Part shown: in pieces, positions 1-8,302 of the stretch
Layout: each line of letters begins with the position of its first letter
Numbering within the stretch: position 1 is the stretch's first letter
NCBI GenBank assembly: GCA_039980135.1
Contig: JBDXCV010000001.1
Coordinates: 1 to 64,000 of the forward strand
From: Alphaproteobacteria bacterium
Lineage (GTDB): Bacteria; Pseudomonadota; Alphaproteobacteria; UBA6615
Reading direction: 5' to 3'
DNA length: 64,000 nucleotides
Made by a program: the position numbers and the translations under genes
Notes under the pieces: model-generated
What the model was told of the DNA's origin: nothing
Seen by the model: the letters and a program-made list of their open reading frames with translations, nothing else
Databases searched by the model: none

Positions 1-944
1 GAGAGTGCGGCACCGGCGGGGACGCCGTCGATGGTGATGGCGAGGGTCTCGGATCCGTCGAGGTCAGTCAGCGCGCTGGTGATGTTGAGTGCGATGGCGC
101 CGTCCTCGATGCCGGCGACGTCTGCGACGGTGAGTGAGGGGGCATCGGCGACGGAATCGATAGGCGCCTCAGCCGTCGTTTCTGGCGTAGCAACAGCTTC
201 TTCTTCAGTTTCGGGTGTATTGGCTGCCGCCTCCGCTTCTTCGGCCTCTGCTTCTTCGGCCTCTGCTTCTGCGGCCTCTGTTTCTGTGGCCTCTGCTTCT
301 GCAGCCTCTGCTGCAGTTTCAACTGCCGCATTTGCAACTGCCGCATTTGCAACTGTTGCCTGTCCTGCGTTGCCTACTGCGCCTGCGGGAGCTTGTGTGA
401 AGAGCGGTGCGCCCTGGGCAAACTCGTTCTCGACACCTGAAAGTTGGGCCGAATCAGGGGATTCATCGACGTTCGTGCCGAACGAGGCGTTTCCGGCTGA
501 ATCGCCCGTGACGGCCGGATTCGTGGCATCACCTGACGAAGAAAGGGACCCGTCATGGTCGTTCTGCTGGCGATTGCTACCCTGGTCGAACAAATTGGCG
601 TTGTCCGAAGAGGAATTGTCTTCGCCGTCTTCTGCTCTTTGCTCGTCGGTGCGGCGCCCCAAAACATCATTGGATGTGATTTCTATGGATTGTGCATCAT
701 CCGTGCTGAGCGCTGTCTCTTCGAGCGTGGTTGAGTCCCGAGGACTGAAATCGTCCATCATGGCGGAGTAGAACACGCTTTCCGGGCCGCCACCCATCTC
801 GCTTTCCGTTGATGCTTCGCCACCCGCGCTGAATGTGCCCTGTGCCTCTTCCATATCCGGTTTGGCAGCCCCGCCGGCATTCAGGAGCTCGATCGCGAGC
901 GCGTCTTCCGCACCTTCGGCATCTGGGTTCTTTGCGTCAGCCAT
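1..944 (-). CDS. N-terminal part of a large type I secreted adhesin-like protein (cut by left edge)
   Basis: Open from an ATG at 944 (GGGGAA six bases upstream) to the left edge, giving the first 314 residues. There is no N-terminal signal peptide. The start is acidic and Ser/Asn rich, followed by an Ala/Glu low-complexity stretch at about residues 198-240. From about residue 260 comes the pattern SLTVADVAGIEDGAIALN then LTDLDGSETLAITIDGVPAG, which resembles the Ig-like repeat modules of giant RTX/Bap-type adhesins (T1SS-143 type). It is divergent from a complete T1SS inner-membrane complex, its presumed exporter. The secretion signal and most repeats lie outside the window, so the adhesin role is inferred from this module and the context. 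Confidence 0.75.
   Translation of the reverse strand, partial: MADAKNPDAEGAEDALAIELLNAGGAAKPDMEEAQGTFSAGGEASTESEMGGGPESVFYSAMMDDFSPRDSTTLEETALSTDDAQSIEITSNDVLGRRTDEQRAEDGEDNSSSDNANLFDQGSNRQQNDHDGSLSSSGDATNPAVTGDSAGNASFGTNVDESPDSAQLSGVENEFAQGAPLFTQAPAGAVGNAGQATVANAAVANAAVETAAEAAEAEATETEAAEAEAEEAEAEEAEAAANTPETEEEAVATPETTAEAPIDSVADAPSLTVADVAGIEDGAIALNITSALTDLDGSETLAITIDGVPAGAAL
229..350. repeat. 15-bp tandem repeats inside the adhesin gene
   Basis: Five 15-bp units at 229-303 (for example GCCTCTGCTTCTTCG) plus a degenerate sixth, followed by two exact copies of AACTGCCGCATTTGC at 321-335 and 336-350. Because the unit is a multiple of three, copy-number change keeps the frame. On the coding (minus) strand they give an Ala/Glu-rich and then Asn-Ala-Ala-Val spacer between the N-terminal region and the first Ig-like repeat. 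Confidence 0.8.
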
Positions 945-1300
945 TTTCAGTTCCCCGGCTCGGATGTTTCTGTGCCGCAGACCGAAAGGGTCCGCGTGAA
1001 TGCCGAAAGACTAGCCCGCAAAAGGATAATAAATCCTTTGCAAAAACTTCAGAAACAGCTGGAAAACCGGGGGAAATCACCGCACCCTTGAAACGAAAAC
1101 CGGTCAAATATCGCTAAAATTTTAGCGATCCCCACAGCGCTTGGGGTTGCGAGGAAGTGGATTGCTGACAACGCCAGAAAGAAGGTGGGCCAAGGATAAT
1201 CCGTTAGGTCAAAATTAAGCTTGTTTGACGATACTCACGGTCGATTTCGCCAGCCGCAGTTTGCTCTGGACAGTCAGAGAAACCGTTCGAGACACCGTCA
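945..1300. other. Divergent intergenic region between adhesin and exporter
   Basis: These 356 bp have no convincing gene. The region is richer in A+T than its surroundings and must carry the promoters for both divergent units. Its clearest element is the perfect palindrome listed separately. I do not see an unambiguous -35/-10 pair. Confidence 0.6.
1110..1129. promoter_or_regulatory. Perfect 20-bp palindrome, candidate operator
   Basis: ATCGCTAAAATTTTAGCGAT is its own reverse complement over all 20 bases. It lies 165 bp from the adhesin start and 171 bp from the exporter start, so nearly central in the divergent region. There is no loop and no T tract, so it is not terminator-like. It fits a dimeric regulator site, but the protein is unknown. 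Confidence 0.5.
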
Positions 1301-3058
1301 ATGACCAATATGGCCGCCTATGGGCTCCCGGAAATAAGAGATGAACGTCTGCCATTGCGAGATATTCATGTCCGGAGCCTGCGAGACCTTTCAAGCCGTG
1401 TTGGCGGCCGGTTCGAAATGTTTATCGCGGCTGCAGTCTCCAATATTCTTTCGCTCGCGCTGCCGATTGCCATTTTGCAGGTTTACGACAGGGTTATCCC
1501 GAATGCCGCTCTCAACACGCTCGCGCTGTTGTTGCTTGGGCTCGTGGCTGTACTCATTCTGGATGCGATGCTTACGCTGCTTCGAAGCCGTATTACGGCA
1601 TGGCGCGCCATTCGTCTGCAGCATCTGGCCAGCTGCGCCAGCGTCAAGCGGCTGCTCGACAGCGATCTTAAGTCCTTCGAACAAGATGGACCCGGCGTTC
1701 AACTGCAGCGTCTGAACCAGATAGCCAAGCTGAGTTCCTTTCAGTCCGGTCAGGGAATGCATCTGCTCGTGGATCTTCCGTTCGCCGGGATATTCATTGC
1801 CCTGATTGCCATAATCTCCGTCGAACTTGCGGGCGTTCTGCTCGTTGTGATTGTTACGCTTGTGTCGGCAGCTGCCCTCTCGGGCATGTTTCTTCGCCGC
1901 GCACTTGAGGGGCGCGCTGCGGGCGATGACCTGCGGCACAACTTCATCATCGAGTTGTTGCGCGGCATTCACACGATCAAGACAATTGGCGCGGAAAACC
2001 TGATGTTGCGACGCTATGAGCGTTTGCAGTCCACGTCCGCACTTTTCAACTATGCGGTCGCGTTGAACAGCGCCGTCGCCCGGATCGTCGGAAGTGGGAC
2101 CTCCCAGATTTCCATTGTTTCAGTCGCGGCCTATGGCGGGAGCATGGCGATGAAGGGCGAGATCTCGCTCGGCGCGCTCTCAGCATGTATTTTTCTGGCG
2201 GGAAGAACAGCGCAACCCCTGCTTCGTGCCATGGGCATCTGGGCGAGGTTCCAGAGCGTCCGCATTGCGCATGAACAGGTTGAAGAGCTTTTCGCCATCC
2301 CGCTGGAAGAAAGCGGCACCATTGATGGCGAAGATATCCAGGGGCGGGTCAGTCTTGAGCATGTGGCCTTTTCTTATGATGAAGAAGATGAGCCGGTCCT
2401 TCGTGATGTGCATTTGGATATAGAGCCCGGTGAATTAATCGGGGTTACCGGCAGGAACGGTGCCGGCAAGACCACGCTTCTCTGGTTGATGATGGGTATG
2501 CTGCGCCCCACTGAAGGCCGTGTGGCCATAGATGGGGTAAATGTCCGCGACTATTCGTATGAAGGTCTGCATCGCCATATCGCATACCTGCCTCAAGACG
2601 GCGTCCTCTTCCAGGGCACACTTCTGGATAATCTTACGCTGTACCGGCCTGAATTGGCCGATCATGCAGCTGAAATCGTCGAGAAGATCGGACTGTCAGA
2701 GATTGTCGGTGCACTCCCCGATGGGTATGAGACCGAGTTTCGGGATAATCCAAGCGACGGGCTGCCGACGGGTGTAGTGCAGCGAATTGCCCTTGCGCGC
2801 GCCTTCGTAACGGTCCCGGAGCCCAAGCTGGTGATTTTCGACGAGGCCAATTCCCACCTGGATGCAATTGGCGATTCCGAATTGCAGCAGATGATTGCCG
2901 AGATTACCGGCAAAACCACGATGTTGATGGTGACACACCGACCCTCTTTGCTCTCGAAAGCGGACCGGACTTTTGTTCTGCGCGACGGGAATCTGGAAGG
3001 CAGTGTCGGCGGTGCTAAGGACCTGATTGAGGCGCTTAACCGGGATATAGCCGAATGA
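1301..3058 (+). CDS. Type I secretion ABC permease/ATPase, first subunit
   Basis: 585 residues: a transmembrane region (about 40-300) with hydrophobic helices, then a nucleotide-binding domain. Walker A is GRNGAGKTTLL, the Q loop lies in YLPQDG, Walker B is KLVIFDEANSHLD and the H loop is VTHRPS. The signature is degenerate (GLPTGVVQR rather than LSGGQ). There is no N-terminal C39 or C39-like domain, unlike the next gene. It overlaps the next gene by ATGA, so translation is coupled. It probably pairs with that protein as half of a heterodimeric inner-membrane exporter for the divergent adhesin; the pairing is inferred from gene order and the differing ATP motifs. The ribosome site before the ATG at 1301 is weak. 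Confidence 0.88.
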   Translation: MTNMAAYGLPEIRDERLPLRDIHVRSLRDLSSRVGGRFEMFIAAAVSNILSLALPIAILQVYDRVIPNAALNTLALLLLGLVAVLILDAMLTLLRSRITAWRAIRLQHLASCASVKRLLDSDLKSFEQDGPGVQLQRLNQIAKLSSFQSGQGMHLLVDLPFAGIFIALIAIISVELAGVLLVVIVTLVSAAALSGMFLRRALEGRAAGDDLRHNFIIELLRGIHTIKTIGAENLMLRRYERLQSTSALFNYAVALNSAVARIVGSGTSQISIVSVAAYGGSMAMKGEISLGALSACIFLAGRTAQPLLRAMGIWARFQSVRIAHEQVEELFAIPLEESGTIDGEDIQGRVSLEHVAFSYDEEDEPVLRDVHLDIEPGELIGVTGRNGAGKTTLLWLMMGMLRPTEGRVAIDGVNVRDYSYEGLHRHIAYLPQDGVLFQGTLLDNLTLYRPELADHAAEIVEKIGLSEIVGALPDGYETEFRDNPSDGLPTGVVQRIALARAFVTVPEPKLVIFDEANSHLDAIGDSELQQMIAEITGKTTMLMVTHRPSLLSKADRTFVLRDGNLEGSVGGAKDLIEALNRDIAE

Positions 3059-5211
3059 CGTCACTTGAGCATTCCGACATCCTGTTGCGTTCCGGCGTCC
3101 AAGAAGGGATATCTCGGCAGAAGGACTGGTTTGACCGGTTTAAGGGTCGTTCTGAACTCGTCAACTGCCTCAAGCCGCTTCTCGAAGCATTGGCTTGGCG
3201 CGGCGACCCTCGCGACCTGGCCGAAGCGATGCCGCACTATGTCGATGACCTCAACCTGATAGATTTTCGAAACACACTTTCACAACTGAACTACGACAGT
3301 CACGAGCTTCGGATGAAGCTTGGAGATATCGACGAAAGTTTGCTGCCATGCCTGTTTCTGACTGATCAGGGTGCAGCGCAGGTTGTCCTCGCCATCGAGG
3401 ACGGCGATTTTCTAATCTTTGACGGCTGGATGCAGCGGGTCCGTCATACCGCTGTCCATTCACTTACTGGAACAGCGGTTTTTGTGAGATCTGCCGACGA
3501 TCCCCTGGCTGATGAAACGACAGCGGGGGATTGGATCAACAGTTTGGTACACCGGTTCCGTCGCACCGTGACGCGCCTGCTGGTGATTACGTTCTTCGTT
3601 AATATCCTGAGTCTCGCGACGCCGCTCTTCATTATGTCCATTTACGATGTTCTGATTCCTTCGGAATCGACGGTCCAACTCTATTACTTGCTGGGCGGGA
3701 TCGGCGTGGCACTTCTGTTCGAAATTGCGTTTCGGGTCGAGCGGGCGAGAGCAATCGCCTACGCGGCGGGAAGAATTGACAACATTGTTGGCAACATTGC
3801 GCTCAACCGATTGCTGTTTCTGCCGGCGCGTCAGACCGAAAATGCGCCTGTGGCTTCACAAATTTCGCGCCTTGAGGAGTTCGAACTCGTTCGCGAGTTA
3901 TTCTCGAGCCCAATCACCGAAGCGGTGCTCGATATCCCGTTCGTGCTGATATTCATTATCGTTATTGCGATTCTGGGCGGCCCGATTGTCTTTATTCCGG
4001 TGACTGTCGCGGTCCTTTTTGTCGTCGCCGGTTTCGTTCTCGCGCCGCGCCTTTCGCGTGTGAACAAACGTTCCGTCCGCGCACAATCATGGATGCAGCG
4101 ATTTATGATCGAAGCCGTGTCCCACTTGCGGTCCATCAAATACTCCGGTGCCGCGCCTCGATGGATAGAGCGTTTTCGTGAGGCCTCCGCGGCGTCCGCA
4201 TTTGCAGACTATGAAAAAGCGGCAGTGAACAACCAGGCGGCTGTCATCTCACAGGTCCTCGTTTTCTCGACGGGTGCAGCCATTCTTGGTCTCGGGGCAC
4301 TGAAGGTTATGAACGGCACAATGTCGACCGGCGCGCTTGTTGCGATCATGGTGCTGGGCTGGCGGGTGCTCTCACCTTTTCAGATGATGGTGGTGGTCCT
4401 GTCGCAACTGGATACGATTATCAGTTCCATTCGGCAGCTACATGCGTTGATCCTTCAGCCGACGGAGCAATCCGGCCACGCGCGTTCTAAACGAAATCTC
4501 AAGGGCCATATTCAGTTTTCCTGGGTCAGTCATAGATATTCCCAGGACACAGATCCGGTTCTTTTCGGCGTTTCCTTCGAAGCGAAGAAGGGTGAAGTTG
4601 TGGCCCTTGTGGGGCCGAACGGCTCCGGCAAATCAACGATCATCAACCTTCTCACGGGACTCTACAGGCCGCAGGCCGGCGCAATTTTACTGGATGGGGT
4701 CGACATTCGCCAGATCGACCCGGTCTATTTACGGCAATCGATCGGGGTTGTGTCTCATCCCACTCACCTCTTCTACGGAACAATTTCTCAAAATTTGCGG
4801 CTCGCGGAGCCAACGGCTCTGGATGAGGAAATTTTCGCCGCCGCCAGGGAGGCGAGTGTTCTTGAAGAGATCCTTGCGTTGCCAGAGGCCTTCGATACAC
4901 GTCTGACCGAGGATGTGTTGTGCAAGCTGTCTGCCGGTTTCAAACAGAAGTTGGCACTCGCAAGGATATATTTACGTCGTTCCCCTATCGTCATTTTCGA
5001 CGAGGCCACTCAAGGTCTTGATGAAGAGGGTGACAGGGCTTTCATGAAGGCTATCAGGGACCTCCGCGGGAAATCGACCGTCGTCATCGTGACGCATCGA
5101 CCCAGCCACATTCGAATTGCCGATCAGATCATTGTGATGAAGGGCGGCAAGGTTGCCAGCGCAGGTCCGCCTGAGAAAGTACTGAACTCACGCGCGGTGG
5201 ATGCAGCATGA
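3055..5211 (+). CDS. Type I secretion ABC permease/ATPase with N-terminal C39-like domain, second subunit
   Basis: 718 residues. The first 145 or so form an extra domain of the size and position of the catalytically dead C39-like domain of LapB/HlyB-type exporters; I see no peptidase Cys-His arrangement. Membrane helices follow (about 170-460), then the ATPase: Walker A GPNGSGKSTIINLL, signature LSAGFKQK, Walker B PIVIFDEATQGLD, H loop VTHRPS. It starts on an ATGA overlap with the preceding gene and ends on an ATGA overlap with the adaptor gene, so the three are one operon. The signature departs from LSGGQ at two positions. Its role is to drive adhesin export through the inner membrane. Confidence 0.9.
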   Translation: MTSLEHSDILLRSGVQEGISRQKDWFDRFKGRSELVNCLKPLLEALAWRGDPRDLAEAMPHYVDDLNLIDFRNTLSQLNYDSHELRMKLGDIDESLLPCLFLTDQGAAQVVLAIEDGDFLIFDGWMQRVRHTAVHSLTGTAVFVRSADDPLADETTAGDWINSLVHRFRRTVTRLLVITFFVNILSLATPLFIMSIYDVLIPSESTVQLYYLLGGIGVALLFEIAFRVERARAIAYAAGRIDNIVGNIALNRLLFLPARQTENAPVASQISRLEEFELVRELFSSPITEAVLDIPFVLIFIIVIAILGGPIVFIPVTVAVLFVVAGFVLAPRLSRVNKRSVRAQSWMQRFMIEAVSHLRSIKYSGAAPRWIERFREASAASAFADYEKAAVNNQAAVISQVLVFSTGAAILGLGALKVMNGTMSTGALVAIMVLGWRVLSPFQMMVVVLSQLDTIISSIRQLHALILQPTEQSGHARSKRNLKGHIQFSWVSHRYSQDTDPVLFGVSFEAKKGEVVALVGPNGSGKSTIINLLTGLYRPQAGAILLDGVDIRQIDPVYLRQSIGVVSHPTHLFYGTISQNLRLAEPTALDEEIFAAAREASVLEEILALPEAFDTRLTEDVLCKLSAGFKQKLALARIYLRRSPIVIFDEATQGLDEEGDRAFMKAIRDLRGKSTVVIVTHRPSHIRIADQIIVMKGGKVASAGPPEKVLNSRAVDAA

Positions 5212-6572
5212 GTACGTCAGCCACCCAGGTTCGCTTTACCCAGCGCAAGCACCGCCGCTGGAGCAAGCAGACGCGATATCTTTCGCAGTCGTTGCTCCTC
5301 GAAGAGGTGGGGCCACCCCAAGCTTTGAGGTCCGCTGTCGTCCTTGTGGCAGTTTCACTTTTTGCTTTTCTTGGTTGGGCCTATGCCTCGCCGCTTGCCG
5401 AAAGGGTCAGCGCTGTCGGTCAAGTGGTTCCGAATGGCTCGGTGCTTGCGGTTCAACATCTTGAGGGTGGAATCGTATCGGCGATCCCGGCCAAAGAGGG
5501 TGAGATAGTTGAGCCGGGAAACGTACTCGTGGTTCTCGATCCGATAAGCGCGACGGCCGACCATGAAGAGAAAACAACCCGAATCGCGGCCTTGAAGCTG
5601 CGCGCTGAACGTCTGCGAGCATTCGCTGAAGGACGCCTGCCCGCGTTCACATCTGTGGTTCCCGACCCGGTGTTTGCCGGGCTTATCGCCGACCAGAATC
5701 AGATATACGAGTTTCAAGTGCGCAACCGTGAGAACGAGCTGCAGGTGCTGATACATGCGATCGAGCAGCGGCAATCAGAGCTGTTATCCCTGCAGGGGGA
5801 GAAGGCAACGATTGCCGATGAGCTCGGTATTGTCACTCAGGTTACGGAAATGCGTAAGACGTTGCTGGACAAGGGTTTGATTTCCCGTGTGGTGTATCTT
5901 GGTACATTGCAGCAGCAAGTGACGTTGCAGGGACAGGCACGCAAGAACACCTCCGAAACCATTCGGGTGCAACAGGCGATTGCTGAGGCAAGGGGGAAGC
6001 TGGTTCAGCTCGCTTCTTCTCTCGAAAGTGCGGCTCTTGCCGAAATGGGCGAAGTGTCAGCCGAGATTGCACGCCTTGAGCGGCAAGCTTCCAAGTCGGA
6101 GGGCGCAGTTTCCCGTTTGGAAATCCGTGCACCGGTGCGCGGAATCGTAAAGAGTGTAGTCCCCAACACGATTGGTGGGATCATCCCGCCGGGGAGTCTC
6201 GTTGCCGAGATCGTACCTCTGGAGGAGGAACTGATCGTTGAAGTGCAGATTGCGCCAGAGGATGTAGGCCAGTTGCGTCAAGGTCAGGTGGCATCCGTCA
6301 AAGTCAGCGCCTATGACTTTTACCGGCACGGGGAAATTGACGGAATACTCGATCGGATATCACCTTCTACATTTGAGAATGATGACGGCTCACTCTACTA
6401 CAAGGCCAGAATCCGTCTGAACAAACTGCATGTGGGTGAGTCCGAGACGCAGAACCTTATTCTTCCAGGCATGACCGTTGAGGTTGATGTGCAAACCGGA
6501 AGCCGAACCGTGTTGCAGTATCTTCTCAAGCCTCTCTACGCCTCGGTTGATCAGGGTTTCAGCGAGCGCTAG
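5208..6572 (+). CDS. HlyD-family type I secretion periplasmic adaptor
   Basis: 454 residues: a short cytoplasmic N-terminus, one membrane helix at about 44-62, a lipoyl/barrel-sandwich half (VQHLEGGIVSAIPAKEGEIV), a long coiled-coil hairpin at about 120-300, the second lipoyl half (IRAPVRGIVKSV), and a C-terminal beta-barrel ending in the usual TVEVDVQTGSRTVLQYLLKP motif. The length is typical of HlyD/PrsE/LapC. It is translationally coupled to the ABC subunit (ATGA). It should bridge the ABC dimer to a TolC-type outer-membrane channel. No such channel gene is visible here, so it is probably encoded elsewhere. Confidence 0.93.
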   Translation: MSTSATQVRFTQRKHRRWSKQTRYLSQSLLLEEVGPPQALRSAVVLVAVSLFAFLGWAYASPLAERVSAVGQVVPNGSVLAVQHLEGGIVSAIPAKEGEIVEPGNVLVVLDPISATADHEEKTTRIAALKLRAERLRAFAEGRLPAFTSVVPDPVFAGLIADQNQIYEFQVRNRENELQVLIHAIEQRQSELLSLQGEKATIADELGIVTQVTEMRKTLLDKGLISRVVYLGTLQQQVTLQGQARKNTSETIRVQQAIAEARGKLVQLASSLESAALAEMGEVSAEIARLERQASKSEGAVSRLEIRAPVRGIVKSVVPNTIGGIIPPGSLVAEIVPLEEELIVEVQIAPEDVGQLRQGQVASVKVSAYDFYRHGEIDGILDRISPSTFENDDGSLYYKARIRLNKLHVGESETQNLILPGMTVEVDVQTGSRTVLQYLLKPLYASVDQGFSER

Positions 6573-7104
6573 GCGCACTGCTGGTTTCAAGATGGGGCGG
6601 AAGGGCAGTGGGAAGAGCAAAACGGCTTGAGGCCGGATAGGCCTCTCTCGTCTCAGCGAGCGCAATAGCGCTTACGATACTTCAACTCATCACCTGAGAT
6701 TATCCAGAATGCAGTCTGATTCCAGGACCGGTTTACGCCGTCATTTTGCGACGTCCAGGGTCTGCAATCGCACAGAACATGGGGGCCGGTCACCTAATCC
6801 AAAAGCGCCACTCCGGCGCCGCCTCAGAGCCAATTAAAACTCCTGTTTTTTACAGCTTTACGACAACGGACGGAAAGCCTGTTAACGATCAAGTCCCTCT
6901 CCCTCGGCCATTTTCTCTGATTTCGATATTCGAACCCGCGACCATGGCGGCAGCACCGACCGCATGAGTATGCGCCAGCGGCAGAATCGGTGACTGGTTT
7001 GCATTGGACGGGCACCGTCCTTAACAATATTCATAATCTGTTGGTCGTCGGCTTCGTCTTCAGATATCTGGCGACCCAGACCGCGATCGTGCCGGAGAAC
7101 CGAT
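6573..7104. other. 532-bp stretch without a convincing gene
   Basis: No reading frame here has a good start and ribosome site. Two short hairpins are visible: GAGGCC (6629-6634) pairing with GGCCTC (6640-6645), and GGACGG (7006-7011) pairing with CCGTCC (7015-7020). Neither is followed by a clear T tract. One may end transcription of the secretion operon and the other lie in the leader of the next gene, but both are weak. Confidence 0.5.
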
Positions 7105-8283
7105 ATGAACGAAGTTGCCGGAGGGCCCGTGAGCAAACGCCTCAGCCGGGCTGAACATGCGGACAGCATGCGGTCCTATCAGGAAGAAGGCAGACGCCTG
7201 GCCGCCGAAATCGGCAACAAGGGCCCGTTGCGCTTTGGCGAAGACGGCAAGGTGCATCCGGCTATCATCTCGGCCTATCACCGGCATGGCTACTATATCT
7301 TCGAGGGGGTGGTCGGCCCGGAAGAGTTGTCGGAACTTCGCGACGGCTGCATGGACATGCTGGAGCGCGCACCGGTGCGAAGCGGCGCGGATGTCGATGC
7401 CAGGGGCCGCCCCGCCTTCGGCTAGGATCTCGGCCGGTCGGCCTACTTTATGACCAAGCCTCTGTCGGATCCCCATGGCGGCACCAGCGATCTGGGTGGC
7501 AGGCACCCCACCCGTATGAACGAGCCATTGGCCGATGCGGAAGCGCCGGCGGAAGTGGTCTTGCGCATGTATGGCATGTGCCAGGCGATCCCGGCGGCGC
7601 TGCGGATTTATGGCAACCCGGATTTGCTGGCTGTCGCGGAGGCCGTGAACGGGGAGGATTTCGTTCCGTTCAATGACGTGATCTTCGTCAAGCAGCCAGG
7701 GCTTGGCCCTTCCGTGTCCTGGCATCAGGACGGGGTTACTCATTGGGATAGTCCCGACTGGGACGAGGACATTCACGGCTTCAACTATCAGGTCCAGCTT
7801 TTCCCCACCACGTCGGCCAACGCGCTGTGGGTCGTGCCGGGTTCACACAAAAACGGCAAAGCCGATATCAAGCGCATGGAGGCGGAAAATGGCGGTAGTG
7901 ATCAGTTTCCGGATGCCATTCCTCTGGTCTGCGATGCGGGCGACGTAACCATCGTTAACCGGCAGGCGCTGCACGGCTCTTTCGCGAATTCCTCACCCGA
8001 CATGCGTATGTCGATCACTTTTGGCTTCCATCGACGCGGCTCCGTACTCGGCCAGATGCCGGCGCTCGTCATGGAAGGCCAGACGGAGCCGATGGACGAG
8101 ACGCGGATCGAACGGCGCTCTGCAGTTGTGCAAGTCGCCATCGACGCGCGCCGTCAGCGGTTTCCGGAAGAACGGCCCTTCCGGTACCAGCCCTTTGTCG
8201 GACGGGAGGACCAGTTTCGCTTTGGCGGTGAAGCGCGTGATCAGGTGATCCGTAACTACAACCTGTTTGACCTGGCGATCTAG
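7105..8283 (+). pseudogene. Phytanoyl-CoA dioxygenase (PhyH) family gene interrupted by an in-frame amber codon
   Basis: The frame opens at ATG 7105 (GGAGAA upstream), meets TAG at 7423-7425, and continues in the same frame without other stops to 8283. The two halves, 106 and about 285 residues, together match a normal PhyH-type enzyme. All catalytic residues of the Fe(II)/2-oxoglutarate site are in the downstream half: H-x-D in SWHQDGVTHW and the distal His in RQALHGSFAN. An ATG at 7450 could start the second half, but there is no ribosome site before it and it would lack the N-terminal fold. One base change at TAG would restore the gene, so this is a recent nonsense mutation or a sequencing error. 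The substrate cannot be told. Confidence 0.8.
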
Positions 8284-8302
8284 TGGCTTCTGCCGCGACG
8301 CC

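Noticed and set aside
31-771. A 246-codon plus-strand frame rich in Ser/Ala at the left edge
   Set aside because: It is antisense to the adhesin gene; its low-complexity product mirrors the Ala/Glu repeats. The minus frame has a ribosome site and recognisable adhesin motifs.
6746-6967. A 73-codon frame in the gap after the secretion operon
   Set aside because: No ribosome site, no family features, and unremarkable composition.
7423-7425. Amber codon as pyrrolysine or programmed read-through
   Set aside because: No pyl genes or read-through signal are visible, and a single nonsense change or sequencing error is simpler.
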